Shown piece by piece: positions 50,333 to 60,296 of a DNA stretch of 64,000 bases. Position numbers and translations under genes: made by a program. Position 1 is the first letter of the stretch, and the number at the start of each line of letters is the position of its first letter. Origin of the DNA: Streptosporangium amethystogenes (GTDB lineage Bacteria > Actinomycetota > Actinomycetes > Streptosporangiales > Streptosporangiaceae); assembly GCF_000721075.1 (NCBI RefSeq), contig NZ_JOEQ01000003.1, positions 248,001 through 312,000 of the forward strand. The letters are read 5' to 3'. A model generated the notes under the pieces. It was not told where the DNA came from. It saw only the letters and a program-made list of their open reading frames with translations, and did no database searches.

Positions 50333-52984
50333 TCAGGCCTTGGCCTTGGCCCGGGTGGTGCGAGGACGCTTGGGCGCCGGACCGCGGGCTCTGCGGTCGG
50401 CGAGAAGCTCGGCGGCGCGTTCGGTGGTGATCTGCTCGACCTCGTCCCCCTTGCGCAGCGAGGCGTTGGTCTCCCCGTCGGTGACGTAGGGCCCGAACCG
50501 CCCTTCCTTCACCACGATCGGCTTCTTGGAGACCGAGTCCTCGCCCAGCTCACGCAGCGGCGGCGCGGCCGCGGCCCGCCTGCCCCTGGCCTTGGGCTGG
50601 GCGAACAGCTCCTTGGCCTGATCGAGGGTGACCGTGAACAGCTCCTCCTCCGACCCCAGGGAACGAGAGTCGGTGCCCTTCTTGATGTACGGCCCGAACT
50701 TGCCGTTCTGCGCCGTGACCTCCTGGTCGTCGATCACCCCGAGCACCCTCGGCAGCGAGAGCAGGCGCAGGGCGTCCTCAAGGGTGACGGTGTCCAGGGA
50801 CATCGACTTGAGCAGCGACCCGGTGCGCGGCTTGGGGGCGTCGGCCTTCTTGGTCTTCTTCTTGCCCTCGGCCGGAGGCGCCTCCACCGGCAGGATCTCG
50901 GTGACGTACGGGCCGAAGCGACCGTCCTTGGCCACGATCACGTGCCCGGTCACCGGGTCCTTGCCCAGCTCCCGGTCACCCGTCGGGCGGGAGAACAGCT
51001 CCTCGGCCCGCTCGGCGGTGAGCTCGTCGGGGGCCAGGTCCTCCGGCACGTTAACCCGGACACCTTCGCGGTCCAGGTACGGACCGTAGCGGCCCACCCG
51101 GATCATGATGTCGGTGCCCCTGATCGAGAACGAACTGATCTCCTTGGCGTCGATCTCGCCGAGATCGGTGACCAGTTCCTTCAGCCCATCGCCGCCGTCC
51201 ACCCCGAAGTAGAACCGGCGCAGCTCGGGCACCCGCTCCGCCCGGTCGTTGGCGATGTCGTCGAGGACCTTCTCCATGTCGGCGGTGAAGTCGTAGTCGA
51301 CGAGGTGGCCGAAGTGCTGCTCCAGCAGGTTGACCACCGCGAACGCCAGGAAGGACGGCACCAGGGCGGTGCCCTTCTTGAAGACGTAGCCGCGGTCCAG
51401 AATCGTTCCGATGATCGACGCGTACGTCGAGGGACGGCCGATCTCCCGGTCTTCCAGCTCCTTGATCAGCGACGCCTCCGTGTACCGGGCCGGCGGCTTG
51501 GTGGCGTGCGACAGCACGTTCAGCGCGGACGCGGTGAGCGGGTCGTTCTCGCTCAGGTTCGGCAGGCGCTTCTCGGAGTCGTCGCGGTCGGTGGACGGGT
51601 CGTCCGCGCCCTCGACATAGGCCTTCAGGAAGCCGTGGAAGGTGATGGTCCGCCCGGAGGCGCTGAACTCGACCCGCTCCCCCGAACTGGACGTGCCGTC
51701 CACCTTGACGGTGACCGACTCGCCGACCGCGTCCTTCATCTGGGAGGCCACGGTCCGCTGCCAGATCAGCTCGTACAGGCGGAACATGTCACCGGTCAGC
51801 CCGGTCTCGCCCGGCGTGCGGAACTCCTCGCCCGAGGGACGGATCGCCTCGTGCGCCTCCTGCGCGTTCTTCACCTTGCTGGCGTAGACGCGCGGCTTGT
51901 CGGGCACATAGGCCGAGCCGTAAAGCTTGATGGCCTGGCTGCGGGCGGCGGCGACGGCGGTCTCCGACAGCGTGATGCTGTCGGTCCGCATGTAGGTGAT
52001 GAAGCCGTTCTCGTAGAGGCGCTGGGCGACCTGCATCGTCGACTTCGCGGAGAAGCCCAGCTTGCGGCTGGCCTCCTGCTGCAGCGTGGTCGTCCTGAAC
52101 GGCGCGTACGGCTTGCGGGTGTACGGCTTGCGCTCGACCGACCTGACCTTGTACGGCACACCGGCCAGGCGTCCGGCCAGGGCCTGGGCGGCCTGCTCGT
52201 CCAGGTGGAGCACATCGGCGCTCTTGAGGGTGCCGTTGCTCGCGAAGTCCCGGCCCTGGGCGACGCGCTTTCCGTCCACGCCGGTCAGCATGGCGGTGAA
52301 CTCGTGCGGAACCTCGTCGCCACCGGTGTCGAGCAGCGCCTGCAGATCCCAGTAACTCGCGCTGGTGAACGCCAGGCGCTCACGCTCGCGCTCCACTACC
52401 AGCCGGGTCGCCACGGACTGCACCCGGCCGGCCGAAAGCCGGGGCTTGACCTTCTTCCACAGGACCGGGCTGACCTCGTAACCATAGAGACGGTCGAGGA
52501 TGCGCCGGGTCTCCTGGGCGTCGACCAGCCGCAGGTTCAGGGTGCGGGGATTGGCCACCGCCTCCTGGATCGCCCGCGGGGTGATCTCGTGGAACACCAT
52601 GCGGTGCACCGGGACCTTGGGATTGAGCACCTCGCGGAGATGCCAGGCGATCGCCTCGCCCTCGCGGTCCTCGTCGGTGGCGAGATAGAGCTCGTCGGCA
52701 TCCTTGAGCAGCTGCTTGAGCTTGCTCACCTGTGCCTTCTTGTCGTGGTTGACGACGTAGAGCGGCTCAAACTCGTGATCCACATTGACGCCGAGGCGTG
52801 CCCAGGACTCCCCCTTGTACTTCTCAGGGATGTCGTCGGCCTTCTCAGGGAGATCACGAATATGCCCGATGCTGGACTCCACGACGTAGCCGCGGCCGAG
52901 GTACCCGGCGATGGTCTTCGCCTTGGAAGGCGACTCGACGATCACCAGGCGGTTTCCGCCGGCGTTGCCGTTCTTGGCTGGCAC
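50333..52984 (-). CDS. topA: DNA topoisomerase I
   Basis: 883 residues. TOPRIM domain with VIVESPSKAKTIAGYLG (E17) and ATDEDREGEAIAWH (D104/D106/E108); the active-site Tyr331 is in NGFITYMRTDS. The C-terminus has no zinc fingers but four repeats centred on RYGPYL, RFGPYV, KFGPYI and RFGPYV, and a Lys/Arg-rich tail, as in other actinobacterial TopA. It relaxes negative supercoils. Essential chromosomal gene, same direction as tmk and holB. Confidence 0.97.
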   Translation of the reverse strand: MPAKNGNAGGNRLVIVESPSKAKTIAGYLGRGYVVESSIGHIRDLPEKADDIPEKYKGESWARLGVNVDHEFEPLYVVNHDKKAQVSKLKQLLKDADELYLATDEDREGEAIAWHLREVLNPKVPVHRMVFHEITPRAIQEAVANPRTLNLRLVDAQETRRILDRLYGYEVSPVLWKKVKPRLSAGRVQSVATRLVVERERERLAFTSASYWDLQALLDTGGDEVPHEFTAMLTGVDGKRVAQGRDFASNGTLKSADVLHLDEQAAQALAGRLAGVPYKVRSVERKPYTRKPYAPFRTTTLQQEASRKLGFSAKSTMQVAQRLYENGFITYMRTDSITLSETAVAAARSQAIKLYGSAYVPDKPRVYASKVKNAQEAHEAIRPSGEEFRTPGETGLTGDMFRLYELIWQRTVASQMKDAVGESVTVKVDGTSSSGERVEFSASGRTITFHGFLKAYVEGADDPSTDRDDSEKRLPNLSENDPLTASALNVLSHATKPPARYTEASLIKELEDREIGRPSTYASIIGTILDRGYVFKKGTALVPSFLAFAVVNLLEQHFGHLVDYDFTADMEKVLDDIANDRAERVPELRRFYFGVDGGDGLKELVTDLGEIDAKEISSFSIRGTDIMIRVGRYGPYLDREGVRVNVPEDLAPDELTAERAEELFSRPTGDRELGKDPVTGHVIVAKDGRFGPYVTEILPVEAPPAEGKKKTKKADAPKPRTGSLLKSMSLDTVTLEDALRLLSLPRVLGVIDDQEVTAQNGKFGPYIKKGTDSRSLGSEEELFTVTLDQAKELFAQPKARGRRAAAAPPLRELGEDSVSKKPIVVKEGRFGPYVTDGETNASLRKGDEVEQITTERAAELLADRRARGPAPKRPRTTRAKAKA

Positions 52985-53141
52985 GCTGCTTCCTACCTCG
53001 CTGTTCGCATTCGTTCCCCGTTTACTTCCCCTCGGGTTACCCGATCTGAGTCGGGAGCACTCCCAAGGAAAGCCGCAAGGACGCAGAATAAAGCCCTATG
53101 AGTGTCGACGTCCCTCAGCTCACCCTCGGAGACTAATCGCT

Positions 53142-53327
53142 GTGCTGGACTACTCCTACTTGGTTCTCCATCTCCCGCGTGGCACCTCACGGGACGCAGC
53201 CCGCCGGATACTGACCGAACACGCAGAATACGGTGACTGGGAGCTCGACCGCCTGCGACTGTATCCCGATGGCCGCCGAGACGTCCGGCTGCGCCGGAAG
53301 ATCATACGTGTGACCAGGACAATGTGA
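53142..53327 (+). CDS. DUF5703-family small protein
   Basis: 61 residues from GTG: VLDYSYLVLHLPRGTSRDAA, then AEYGDWELDRLRLYPDGRRD and a basic tail RLRRKIIRVTRTM. This is a short conserved actinobacterial protein found next to topA. No function known. The longer reading from 52911 runs antisense through topA and is rejected. Confidence 0.8.
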   Translation: MLDYSYLVLHLPRGTSRDAARRILTEHAEYGDWELDRLRLYPDGRRDVRLRRKIIRVTRTM

Positions 53328-53338
53328 TTCCAGACATG

Positions 53339-53379
53339 GCTTTGCCCGCCCCGGGCCGCGCCCCCGGGACGGGCAAAGC
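53339..53379 (+). terminator. Terminator of the DUF5703 gene
   Basis: GCTTTGCCCG and CGGGCAAAGC pair perfectly, with an inner CCCGGG/CCCGGG stem, followed by TTTCG. Confidence 0.75.
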
Positions 53380-53459
53380 TTTCGTGCCTCGCCACGCGAG
53401 CGGGCACCGCACCACGCGGGCACGGTCGTCCTGTCCCGCCGCCGTCGAGGCGTCTGCGC

Positions 53460-53486
53460 GCCTTCCTCAGTGGCTCTGAGGAAGGC
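53460..53486 (-). terminator. Terminator of the chaplin-like gene
   Basis: GCCTTCCTCAG and CTGAGGAAGGC form an 11-bp stem with a 5-base loop, 24 bp past the stop. Confidence 0.7.
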
Positions 53487-53509
53487 ATGCCTAATGGGTG
53501 ACTAATGCC

Positions 53510-55717
53510 TTACTTTTTGCCGAAACGGATGCGGCGGGTGGTGCCGAAGACGGTCGCGGAGGCCGCGGCCAACGCGCCGATCAGCAGGGTGACCAGGGAA
53601 CCGACGTTCATTCCGGTCACGCCGACGGGCTGAGCGGCACTCATCAGACCCAGGTCACGAATCGGCAGGTCACCGGCCGGAGTGGAGGACGTCAGACCCG
53701 TGACGGGAGCCAGCGGCGAGCTGCTGTCGGTCGCCGCGGCCCGCTTGCTCACCGGGGTGGCGGGCATGACGGGGAACTCGGGCAGACCGGCGGCGGCCGG
53801 AAGCTGGGACTGGCCCGCCTCCTGGGCACCGCGGGCGTCGGACGGCGACGCCTGACCGGCCTCGCCACCGACCCCCGGAACGGCGGGCAGGACAGACAGC
53901 AGGCTACTGGTCCTGTGCCTGCTGGGCTTGCCGTCCCAGTCGCCTCGGCCGCCGTTGTAGTCGCCCTTGGGTCCGCTCCGGTGACCACCCCACTGACCGC
54001 CGTTGTGGCCACCCCACTGGCCGCCGCCCGGCCCTCCGGCACGGGAGCCGCCGAGGCAGCCCGCAGCCGCGTCGCCCAGGACGGCGACCGCGTTGCCGCA
54101 GATGTTGATCGGCGCGGTGATCGGCGCGACCACCTGGTTACCACCCAGGACGCTGCCCCGGCCGGAGGTGCGGTTGCCACCTGCCCCCGCACCCGCACCG
54201 CCGGAGACCGAGGCGCCACCCCGGCACCCGGCAGCGGCCCGGCCGAGCACGCCCACCGCGTTGCCGCAGACGTTGATCGGCGCGGTGATCGGCGCCACCA
54301 CCTGGTTACCACCGCCGATGCTGTGATCACCGTTCGTGCGGTTGCCACCGGCACCGCCGCCGCCGGGACCACCGGTCCCGACGGACGCACCACCCTGGCA
54401 GCCGGCGAAGGCCCCACCCAGGACGGCCACCGCGTTGCCGCAGACGTTGATCGGCGCGGTGATCGGCGCCACCACCTGGTTACCACCCAGGACGCTGCCC
54501 CGCCCGGAGGTGCGGTTGCCGCCCGCGCCGCCGCCCTGGCCCGTCCCCGCGGACGAGCCGCCCGGGCAGCCCGCCTGGCCGTTGCCGACGGCGCTGCCAC
54601 AGATGTTGGCGGGCGCGGTGATCGGCGCGACCACCTGGTTGCCGCTACCGGCTCCGAAGCGCCCGTCGGTGTCGTTTCCCGGCCGGCCGTAGCCCGAGCC
54701 GGGGCCGCCGGGACGCGGGCCGTGCTCCCAGCCGCCGCCGTGGCCGTCGTGGTCTCCACGCCCTTCGCGGTCTCCGTGACCGCCGTAACCCGGCTTACCC
54801 GGCCAGTCGGGCTTGCCAGGGCCGCCGTGCTCTCCGGGGCCACCCGGCCGTCCCGGCCCGCCAGGGTGTCCAGGACCACCAGGCTTTCCGGGACCACCGG
54901 GGTGCCCGGGACCACCGGGGTGCCCGGGCCCGCCAGGGTGTCCAGGACCGCCGGGCTGCCCCGGCCTGCCGGGCCTGCCGCCGACGACCTCGGCACCGCC
55001 CTCACAGCCGGAGAACGCCTCGCCGACGACGGCGACCGAGTTGCCGCAGATGTTGATCGGCGCGGTGATCGGCGCGACCACCTGGTTACCACCCAGGACG
55101 CTGCCCCGCCCAGAGGTGCGGTTGCCGCCGGCCCCACCGCCGCCACCGCCCTGATCGCTCACCGAGGCGCCCCCCCGGCAACCGGCGGTCGCCCCACCGA
55201 AAATCGCGAAGGAGTTGCCGCAGGCGTTGATCGGCGCGGTGATCGGCGCCACCACCTGGTTACCACCGCCGATGCTGTGATCACCGTTCGTGCGGTTGCC
55301 ACCGGCACCGCCGCCGTTCCCACCCTGGTTCCGCACCGAGGCACCGCCACGGCAGCCCGCCTCGGAACGGCCGATCACCGACACCGCGTTGCCGCAGGCG
55401 TTGACGGGCGCGGTGATCGGCGCGACCACCTGGTTACCGCCCAGGACGCTGCCCCGCCCGGAGGTCTCGTTGCCCCCCGCGCCGCCGCCGCCGTTCTCGG
55501 CGGACGCGCCCCCCTCGGAGGAGGCGGACGACTGCCCAGCCACAGCAACGGCGTTTCCGCTGATGTCGATCGGCAGGGTGATCGGAAGGTTGACCTGGTT
55601 GCCTCCGGCGATCGAGTGGTCACCGTCGGTGTCGGCGAAGGCGGTACCACCGCCCATGGCCATGACGCCCAGTGCGAGCAGTGCCGCAGGGGCCGTGCCC
55701 CTAACCCACGTACGCAT
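53510..55717 (-). CDS. Giant eight-repeat chaplin-like surface protein with collagen-like insert
   Basis: 735 residues; AGGAGC eight bases upstream. Signal peptide to AFA (about 28). Eight chaplin-type repeats ([20 protein letters not shown], then GCxGGAS); repeats 2-8 keep both Cys, repeat 1 has none. Lead-ins alternate between GDHSI and GRGSVLGG. Between repeats 4 and 5 lies a GGPGHPG-type collagen-like stretch of about 75 residues, then a Gly/His-rich part. The C-terminus has a TM ([20 protein letters not shown]) and basic tail; LAPVTG is close to, but not, the LAxTG sortase signal. Chaplins coat aerial hyphae as amyloid; normal ones have one or two domains. Confidence 0.88.
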   Translation of the reverse strand: MRTWVRGTAPAALLALGVMAMGGGTAFADTDGDHSIAGGNQVNLPITLPIDISGNAVAVAGQSSASSEGGASAENGGGGAGGNETSGRGSVLGGNQVVAPITAPVNACGNAVSVIGRSEAGCRGGASVRNQGGNGGGAGGNRTNGDHSIGGGNQVVAPITAPINACGNSFAIFGGATAGCRGGASVSDQGGGGGGAGGNRTSGRGSVLGGNQVVAPITAPINICGNSVAVVGEAFSGCEGGAEVVGGRPGRPGQPGGPGHPGGPGHPGGPGHPGGPGKPGGPGHPGGPGRPGGPGEHGGPGKPDWPGKPGYGGHGDREGRGDHDGHGGGWEHGPRPGGPGSGYGRPGNDTDGRFGAGSGNQVVAPITAPANICGSAVGNGQAGCPGGSSAGTGQGGGAGGNRTSGRGSVLGGNQVVAPITAPINVCGNAVAVLGGAFAGCQGGASVGTGGPGGGGAGGNRTNGDHSIGGGNQVVAPITAPINVCGNAVGVLGRAAAGCRGGASVSGGAGAGAGGNRTSGRGSVLGGNQVVAPITAPINICGNAVAVLGDAAAGCLGGSRAGGPGGGQWGGHNGGQWGGHRSGPKGDYNGGRGDWDGKPSRHRTSSLLSVLPAVPGVGGEAGQASPSDARGAQEAGQSQLPAAAGLPEFPVMPATPVSKRAAATDSSSPLAPVTGLTSSTPAGDLPIRDLGLMSAAQPVGVTGMNVGSLVTLLIGALAAASATVFGTTRRIRFGKK

Positions 55718-55965
55718 GATTGAAGCTCCTAGCAGTCTCGGGGGGACCTTGAACCCTCGTGAGGGCACGCGAGAGCCATGCGAGGACCGGACAGGCCCGC
55801 ACAGCGGAGGCCCAGACGGGCCGTCACGAGGAGTTGGGAACTGGCTGACTCGTCGGCCTGCTCATCGCTCACCGGTGGAGCGCCCCTCCGGGGGACGGAG
55901 GATCGAGACAGGCTGCGCGACCGGCGGATCACTCGAAGGAGATCAGGCCGGTCTACGGGACGATG

Positions 55966-56625
55966 TCAGTCGGGAGAGAAAGAAGGGTCGTCCGCCGCTG
56001 TGCGGACGACCGGGGGGAGCACGAACGCCAGCGGAACACGCTGCGTCGCCAGTCGCGGGTCGTAGGCGAACCACGCGACATCCCCCGGACCCGAGCCGAA
56101 GAGGCTGGATCCACCACCGCTCTGGGGCACGAATCCATTGGTGCCAGAACCGTGGTCGACGGTGGCGGGTGCCGGGGCCCCCGGCTTGGACTGGCTGGTG
56201 AGCCCGTCCACACCTCGCCCCGCCATGGCTTCGGCGTTGTCCGTCGCCGACGGTTTGCCGCTGCCCGTGGGGAAATCATCGACCTTCGCAGCCGATCCGG
56301 AAGCGACAGCGTCGAGGGTCTGGGAACGGGCCACTCCTGTCACCGCGGTGGCGTCCGCGGCCGCGGGAGTGGCACTGAGAAAGCCGAAGACGATCGCGAG
56401 CAGCCATACGGCGGCCAGGAGACCGCCGATGGCAAGGGCCTGCCTGATGCCCCACCGGCTGCCGGCCGCGAACCGCGCCATCCGGTCAGCCCGGTCGGGG
56501 ATCGTGTCGTCAACGGAGAAGGCCACAGGCACGCGTCGAGCAGCGGGCGAGGACGCCCTCCACTGCTCGTGCGACACGTGCGCCACGCGGCCTCCCAAAG
56601 CTCCTGGACAGGCCCGCTTGGACAC
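55966..56625 (-). CDS. Single-pass membrane protein, unknown
   Basis: 219 residues from GTG, with AAGGGTGG upstream. Basic cytoplasmic N-terminus of about 65 residues, one TM helix (QALAIGGLLAAVWLLAIVFG), then a low-complexity Gly/Ser/Ala exterior with no cysteines. No recognised domain. It is 250 bp upstream of the chaplin-like gene in the same direction, so a surface-related role is possible but unproven. Confidence 0.6.
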   Translation of the reverse strand: MSKRACPGALGGRVAHVSHEQWRASSPAARRVPVAFSVDDTIPDRADRMARFAAGSRWGIRQALAIGGLLAAVWLLAIVFGFLSATPAAADATAVTGVARSQTLDAVASGSAAKVDDFPTGSGKPSATDNAEAMAGRGVDGLTSQSKPGAPAPATVDHGSGTNGFVPQSGGGSSLFGSGPGDVAWFAYDPRLATQRVPLAFVLPPVVRTAADDPSFSPD

Positions 56626-56695
56626 GGGCCACCCTTCAACGGAGAGTCACGTTAGCACTACATGGAGTCAACGCAACGGATTTCCCGGGAACCGA

Positions 56696-58003
56696 TCAGC
56701 AGCCGTCCAGGAATCGGTCAAGAACCCGGACCCCGAATCGCAACGAATCCACCGGCACCCTCTCGTCCACCCCATGGAACATCCCGGAGAAGTCCAGGTC
56801 GGCGGGGAGCTTCAGCGGCGCGAACCCGAACCCACGGATTCCCAGCCGGCTGAACGCCTTCAGGTCCGTACCCCCCGACAACGTGTACGGCACGGCCAGC
56901 GCGCCCGGGTCCTCGGCGATGAGGGCGTCGGCCATCGCGCGCACCAGCGGCCCGTCGAAGCCGGTCTCGATGGCGATGTCGTGGTAGATGAACTCCCTGG
57001 TCACATTGGGGCCGAGCAGTTCGTCGACGGTCTGGAAGAACTCGTCCTCATATCCCGGCAGGAAGCGGCCGTCCACGTGCGCGGTGGCGGCCTGGGGGAT
57101 CACGTTGGCCTTGTAGCCGGCCTCCAGCATCGTGGGGTTGGTGGTGTTGCGCAGTGTGGCGCCGATCATCCGCGCCAGCGGCCCCAGCTTGGCGACGGTC
57201 TTCTCCGCGTCGTCCAGGTCAAGCTCCAGCTCCAGCGCCCTGGAGGTCTCCTCCAGGAACGTCCGCACCGTCTGTGTCATCCGCACCGGCCACTCGTACC
57301 TGCCGATGCGGCCCACCGCCTCGGCCAGCTCGGTGACCGCGTTCTCCGCGTTGAGCATCGAACCGTGCCCGGCCCGGCCGGTGGCGGTCAGGCGCATCCA
57401 GGCGATGCCCTTCTCGGCCGCCTCGATCAGATAGAGCCTGCGCGCCTCGTCGATGGAGACGCTGAACCCACCCACCTCACCGATCGCCTCGGAGCACCCG
57501 TCGAACAGGTCCTTGTGCTGCTCGGCCAGCCACTGCGCGCCGTAGTGGCCCCCGGCCTCCTCGTCGGCGGTGAAGGCCAGCACCACGTCCCTCGGCGGGC
57601 GTCGCCCCTCGCTGAGCCGCTGTCGTACCACCGCGAGGATCATCGCGTCCATGTCCTTCATGTCGACCGCGCCGCGCCCCCAGACGCAGCCGTCCACGAC
57701 CTCGCCGCTGAGCGGGTGGTGGGTCCAGTCGGCGGCGTTGAAGGGGACGACGTCCAGATGTCCGTGCAGCAGCAGTGCGTCCCGCGAGGAGTCCTCCCCC
57801 GCGATGCGGGCGATCACGTTGGCCCGCCCCCTGTCCGACTCCAGGATCTGCGGCTCCAGCCCGACCTCGGCCAGCTTCTCGGCCACGTACTCGGCGGCGG
57901 CCCGCTCCCCGGGCCCCGAATTGTCACCCGCGTTGGTCGAGTCGATCCTGATCAGGTCGCGGCACAGCCCGACGACCTCATCCTCACCGTTGAACCTGGC
58001 CAT
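56696..58003 (-). CDS. M20-family metallopeptidase
   Basis: 435 residues, AAGGAG before the ATG; a reading from 58111 lacks similarity upstream. Zinc ligands and catalytic acids are present: HGHLDVVP, GRGAVDMKDMDA, TADEEAGGHYG (catalytic Glu pair), and HG in SGMFHGVDERVP. The dimerisation domain sits between (GIAWMRLTATGRAGHGSM). Similar to ArgE/DapE/CPG2-type enzymes and annotated in many actinobacteria as M20/M25/M40 peptidase; exact amide substrate unknown. Confidence 0.92.
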   Translation of the reverse strand: MARFNGEDEVVGLCRDLIRIDSTNAGDNSGPGERAAAEYVAEKLAEVGLEPQILESDRGRANVIARIAGEDSSRDALLLHGHLDVVPFNAADWTHHPLSGEVVDGCVWGRGAVDMKDMDAMILAVVRQRLSEGRRPPRDVVLAFTADEEAGGHYGAQWLAEQHKDLFDGCSEAIGEVGGFSVSIDEARRLYLIEAAEKGIAWMRLTATGRAGHGSMLNAENAVTELAEAVGRIGRYEWPVRMTQTVRTFLEETSRALELELDLDDAEKTVAKLGPLARMIGATLRNTTNPTMLEAGYKANVIPQAATAHVDGRFLPGYEDEFFQTVDELLGPNVTREFIYHDIAIETGFDGPLVRAMADALIAEDPGALAVPYTLSGGTDLKAFSRLGIRGFGFAPLKLPADLDFSGMFHGVDERVPVDSLRFGVRVLDRFLDGC

Positions 58004-58168
58004 GTGGACTCCTTGAGTTCGGTACGGCTTCCACCCCCCATCCTCCCGCCGTCCCCTCCTTCTCGGCACCCCGTCCGCACCCGCCCTCCTACCGATATGA
58101 CGCAAGCTCAAGAGTTTGCTAACCTAAGTCCGCCGACGGGGGATGACGGTCCCACGTGCAGGCACCAC

Positions 58169-58254
58169 GTCCGGGTGGCGGAATAGGCAGACGCGCTAGC
58201 TTGAGGTGCTAGTGCCCTTTGCGGGGCATGGGGGTTCAAGTCCCCCCTCGGACA
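58169..58254 (+). tRNA. tRNA-Leu (anticodon GAG)
   Basis: Class II tRNA. Acceptor GTCCGGG/CTCGGAC with one G-U pair, D-arm GTGGCGGAATAGGCAGACGC, anticodon stem CTAGC/GCTAG with loop TTGAGGT (GAG), a variable arm TGCCCTTTGCGGGGCA, and T-arm GGGGGTTCAAGTCCCCC. CCA not encoded. The recombinase gene on the other strand ends within it. Confidence 0.95.
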
Positions 58255-59911
58255 CAAACCGGTCGCCTATGGGGTCCTGGTCATGTGTACACATGACCAG
58301 GACTTTCTGTTTTGACGGGTGGTAGATCAGCCGCAGTCCGATGTTCGCGTAGATCTTGGTCTTCCGGATCGGGTCAGCATTCGAGAGAACTCGCACCATG
58401 TCTCCAAGCCTGTGCGTGATCTCCGCCAGCTCATCACGCCCCAGCCGCCTCTGAGGCGGTACGTGCGCGCGGCCGAGGCGTTGCTCGGCCGCGGTCTTGC
58501 GGACAAGCTCTTCCTGGATCCATCCGGCGACGAGCGCCGGGTCGGCGCCCGCCTCAAGGGCAGCCCGATGCTGGGCGAGCTTGCGATCACACTCGGTGAT
58601 CTGGCGGCGTGCCACAGCGAGTGCTTGGGCCTCGGGCGGTGTCACGTCCTGTGCGGCCGCCAGGACGTCGAGAGTCTGGTCAACGTTGTGGGGCGCGAAC
58701 AACCGGCCGAGCCAGCGGTCCAGTCGCGGGACCACGCGATCCTCCCGTAAGTAGACGTTGCGGGGATGCATGAGATGGTTGGCCAAGGCGTACTCCTCGG
58801 GGAAGCGGCAGCGGTAGTAGGCCGCATCGTTGACCCATTGGCCCTGCATTCTGCGGTCGCAGACACCGCAGTACAGCAGTCCCCGGAGCTGGTACGGCTT
58901 GGGGGTGCGCTTGCGGGTCTTGTCGGTGTGGCGATCGCCTCGCCCCGTCAGCGTCATCTGCACGGCGTCGAAGTCCTCCGTGGACACGATCGGCGGGTGA
59001 ACGACTGCCTTCGACCAGACCCAGTCCTGCTTGGAGTTCCACCTGAGCTTCGTGGTGTGGCCCAGGCCGACGTCGTCCACATCGATGAGGACCTCGTCCT
59101 TGCGCTGGCGGTTCCACACCTGGTGGCCGGTGTAGCGGGGATTGGTCAAGATGGCGCGCACCGCGCTCTTGGACCAGGCGATGCCGGAGCGGTGACGGTT
59201 CCGGCCCGGATCGTGAGCTGATGGGCTGGGAATCCCGTTGCGGGTCAGTCTCTCGGCAATGGCGAACAGGCCGTAGCCGTCGAGGAAGACCGCGAAGATC
59301 TCTTCCACCACGGGCGCGGCGACGGGATCAAGCTCCAGCCGGTGAGCACGCTTGCCGTCGGCCGCCTTGGCCGGGTTGGGGTGTGGGCCCGCGTCGGCCA
59401 GCCGGTAGCCGTAAGGCGGCCGACCTCCCAGAAAGCGGCCTTCCATCTGGGCTTGGGCTGACATGGCGCTGCGTACGCGGATCTTGATGCGGTTGCGCTC
59501 GCCTTTGCTCATCCCGCCGAACACGCTCATGACCAGGTCATGGGCCTCGTTGTTCGGGTCGATGGGGCCGCCCACCTCGGGCACCCAGAGCGGGACCCTG
59601 AAGTGCTCGAAGACGGGAAAGGTCAGGCCGTACTGGTTGCCGTAGAAGGCTCGTTGCGGCTCGCCGATCACCACCGCGTCGAAGCCGCGGTCGGGGTTGC
59701 GTAGTTCGGCGAGCAGCGCCGCCGCGTGCGGGCGGCGCTGCCAGGGGATCGAGCGGGACTTGTCGACGTCGAAGAACTCGGTGACGATCACGCCCCCGCG
59801 CGACTCGATGAGCGCGCGGGAGCGGGTGATCTGCCAGCCTCGCGAGGACTGGGGATCCTGCTTGTCCTCGGTGGAGACTCGGCCGTAGAAGGCGAAGCGG
59901 ATGGTGTTCAT
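58196..59911 (-). CDS. Large serine recombinase (integrase of a tRNA-Leu element)
   Basis: 571 residues. N-terminal resolvase domain with catalytic Ser13 in FYGRVSTEDKQDPQSSRGWQ; recombinase domain with LGGRPPYGYRL; zinc ribbon LLYCGVCDRRMQ...YYRCRF; then a coiled coil (RQITECDRKLAQHRAALEAG). The last 20 residues (GGLEPPCPAKGTSTSS) are the antisense of tRNA-Leu, so integration at the tRNA supplied the stop codon. All key residues are intact. It is downstream of the small-gene operon. Confidence 0.9.
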   Translation of the reverse strand: MNTIRFAFYGRVSTEDKQDPQSSRGWQITRSRALIESRGGVIVTEFFDVDKSRSIPWQRRPHAAALLAELRNPDRGFDAVVIGEPQRAFYGNQYGLTFPVFEHFRVPLWVPEVGGPIDPNNEAHDLVMSVFGGMSKGERNRIKIRVRSAMSAQAQMEGRFLGGRPPYGYRLADAGPHPNPAKAADGKRAHRLELDPVAAPVVEEIFAVFLDGYGLFAIAERLTRNGIPSPSAHDPGRNRHRSGIAWSKSAVRAILTNPRYTGHQVWNRQRKDEVLIDVDDVGLGHTTKLRWNSKQDWVWSKAVVHPPIVSTEDFDAVQMTLTGRGDRHTDKTRKRTPKPYQLRGLLYCGVCDRRMQGQWVNDAAYYRCRFPEEYALANHLMHPRNVYLREDRVVPRLDRWLGRLFAPHNVDQTLDVLAAAQDVTPPEAQALAVARRQITECDRKLAQHRAALEAGADPALVAGWIQEELVRKTAAEQRLGRAHVPPQRRLGRDELAEITHRLGDMVRVLSNADPIRKTKIYANIGLRLIYHPSKQKVLVMCTHDQDPIGDRFVSEGGLEPPCPAKGTSTSS

Positions 59912-59916
59912 GGGTC

Positions 59917-60069
59917 CTATGCGACGTTGGGGCGGTTGACCGGCATGGCTTGGTGAGCCTCCAGCAGGATGGCGAGCAGTTCCGTGGCGGCGCCGGGCGT
60001 CAGGCGGGGCGGTCCACTTGGCAAGACGATGTGCGGAGTCCGCTGTTTACGAGTGGTGGATGTGGTCAT
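59917..60069 (-). CDS. 50-residue element-encoded protein
   Basis: MTTSTTRKQRTPHIVLPSGP then a helix GAATELLAILLEAHQAMPV. It ends six bases before the recombinase start and has GGAG 11 bases upstream of its ATG. Such short basic ORFs before recombinases can be accessory or excision factors, but no family is recognised. Confidence 0.5.
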   Translation of the reverse strand: MTTSTTRKQRTPHIVLPSGPPRLTPGAATELLAILLEAHQAMPVNRPNVA

Positions 60070-60083
60070 GATGAGAGGCGCTC

Positions 60084-60296
60084 CTATGCGTTCGTTGCTG
60101 GCGGGTAGGGGTACGGCCCCGGCGACGTGCTTGGCGGTACTGGAGTCGGGGCCGCTTTGCCGCCGTACCTTGGCGTAGATCCGCACGTTGCGGCCGACAC
60201 CTCGGCAGGGCGGCGGGTCGGATGTTTCCGTGACGTCGAAAGCGCAGGCTGCCCGCGGTGCTTTCTCAAGCAGGACAGTGCTTTACATCTGGTCAT
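60084..60296 (-). CDS. 70-residue putative element protein
   Basis: The ATG overlaps the replication-gene stop as ATGA, and the TAG is 14 bases before the next start, supporting an operon position. The product is basic and Pro-rich (start MTRCKALSCLRKHRGQPALS). Sequence alone is unconvincing; the frame of the next gene is also open here. Confidence 0.35.
   Translation of the reverse strand: MTRCKALSCLRKHRGQPALSTSRKHPTRRPAEVSAATCGSTPRYGGKAAPTPVPPSTSPGPYPYPPATNA

Noticed and set aside
48797..53101. A 1434-codon open frame on the plus strand
   Set aside because: It is antisense to the metallophosphoesterase and topA. Long antisense frames arise from third-position GC bias, and the translation is low-complexity His/Arg/Asp/Gly with no domain.
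54760..54990. Tandem DNA repeats (CCGGGxxxCCACCAGG type) as a possible CRISPR or VNTR
   Set aside because: They encode the collagen-like GPG repeats in frame; spacers are not unique and the unit is far too short for CRISPR.
53498..55723. 741-codon plus-strand frame with Thr/Ala/Arg repeats
   Set aside because: Mirror of the chaplin-like gene; its repeats are those of the real gene read backwards, and no ribosome site fits.
55290..56201. 303-codon plus-strand frame
   Set aside because: Starts antisense within the chaplin-like gene and runs into intergenic DNA; no family signal.
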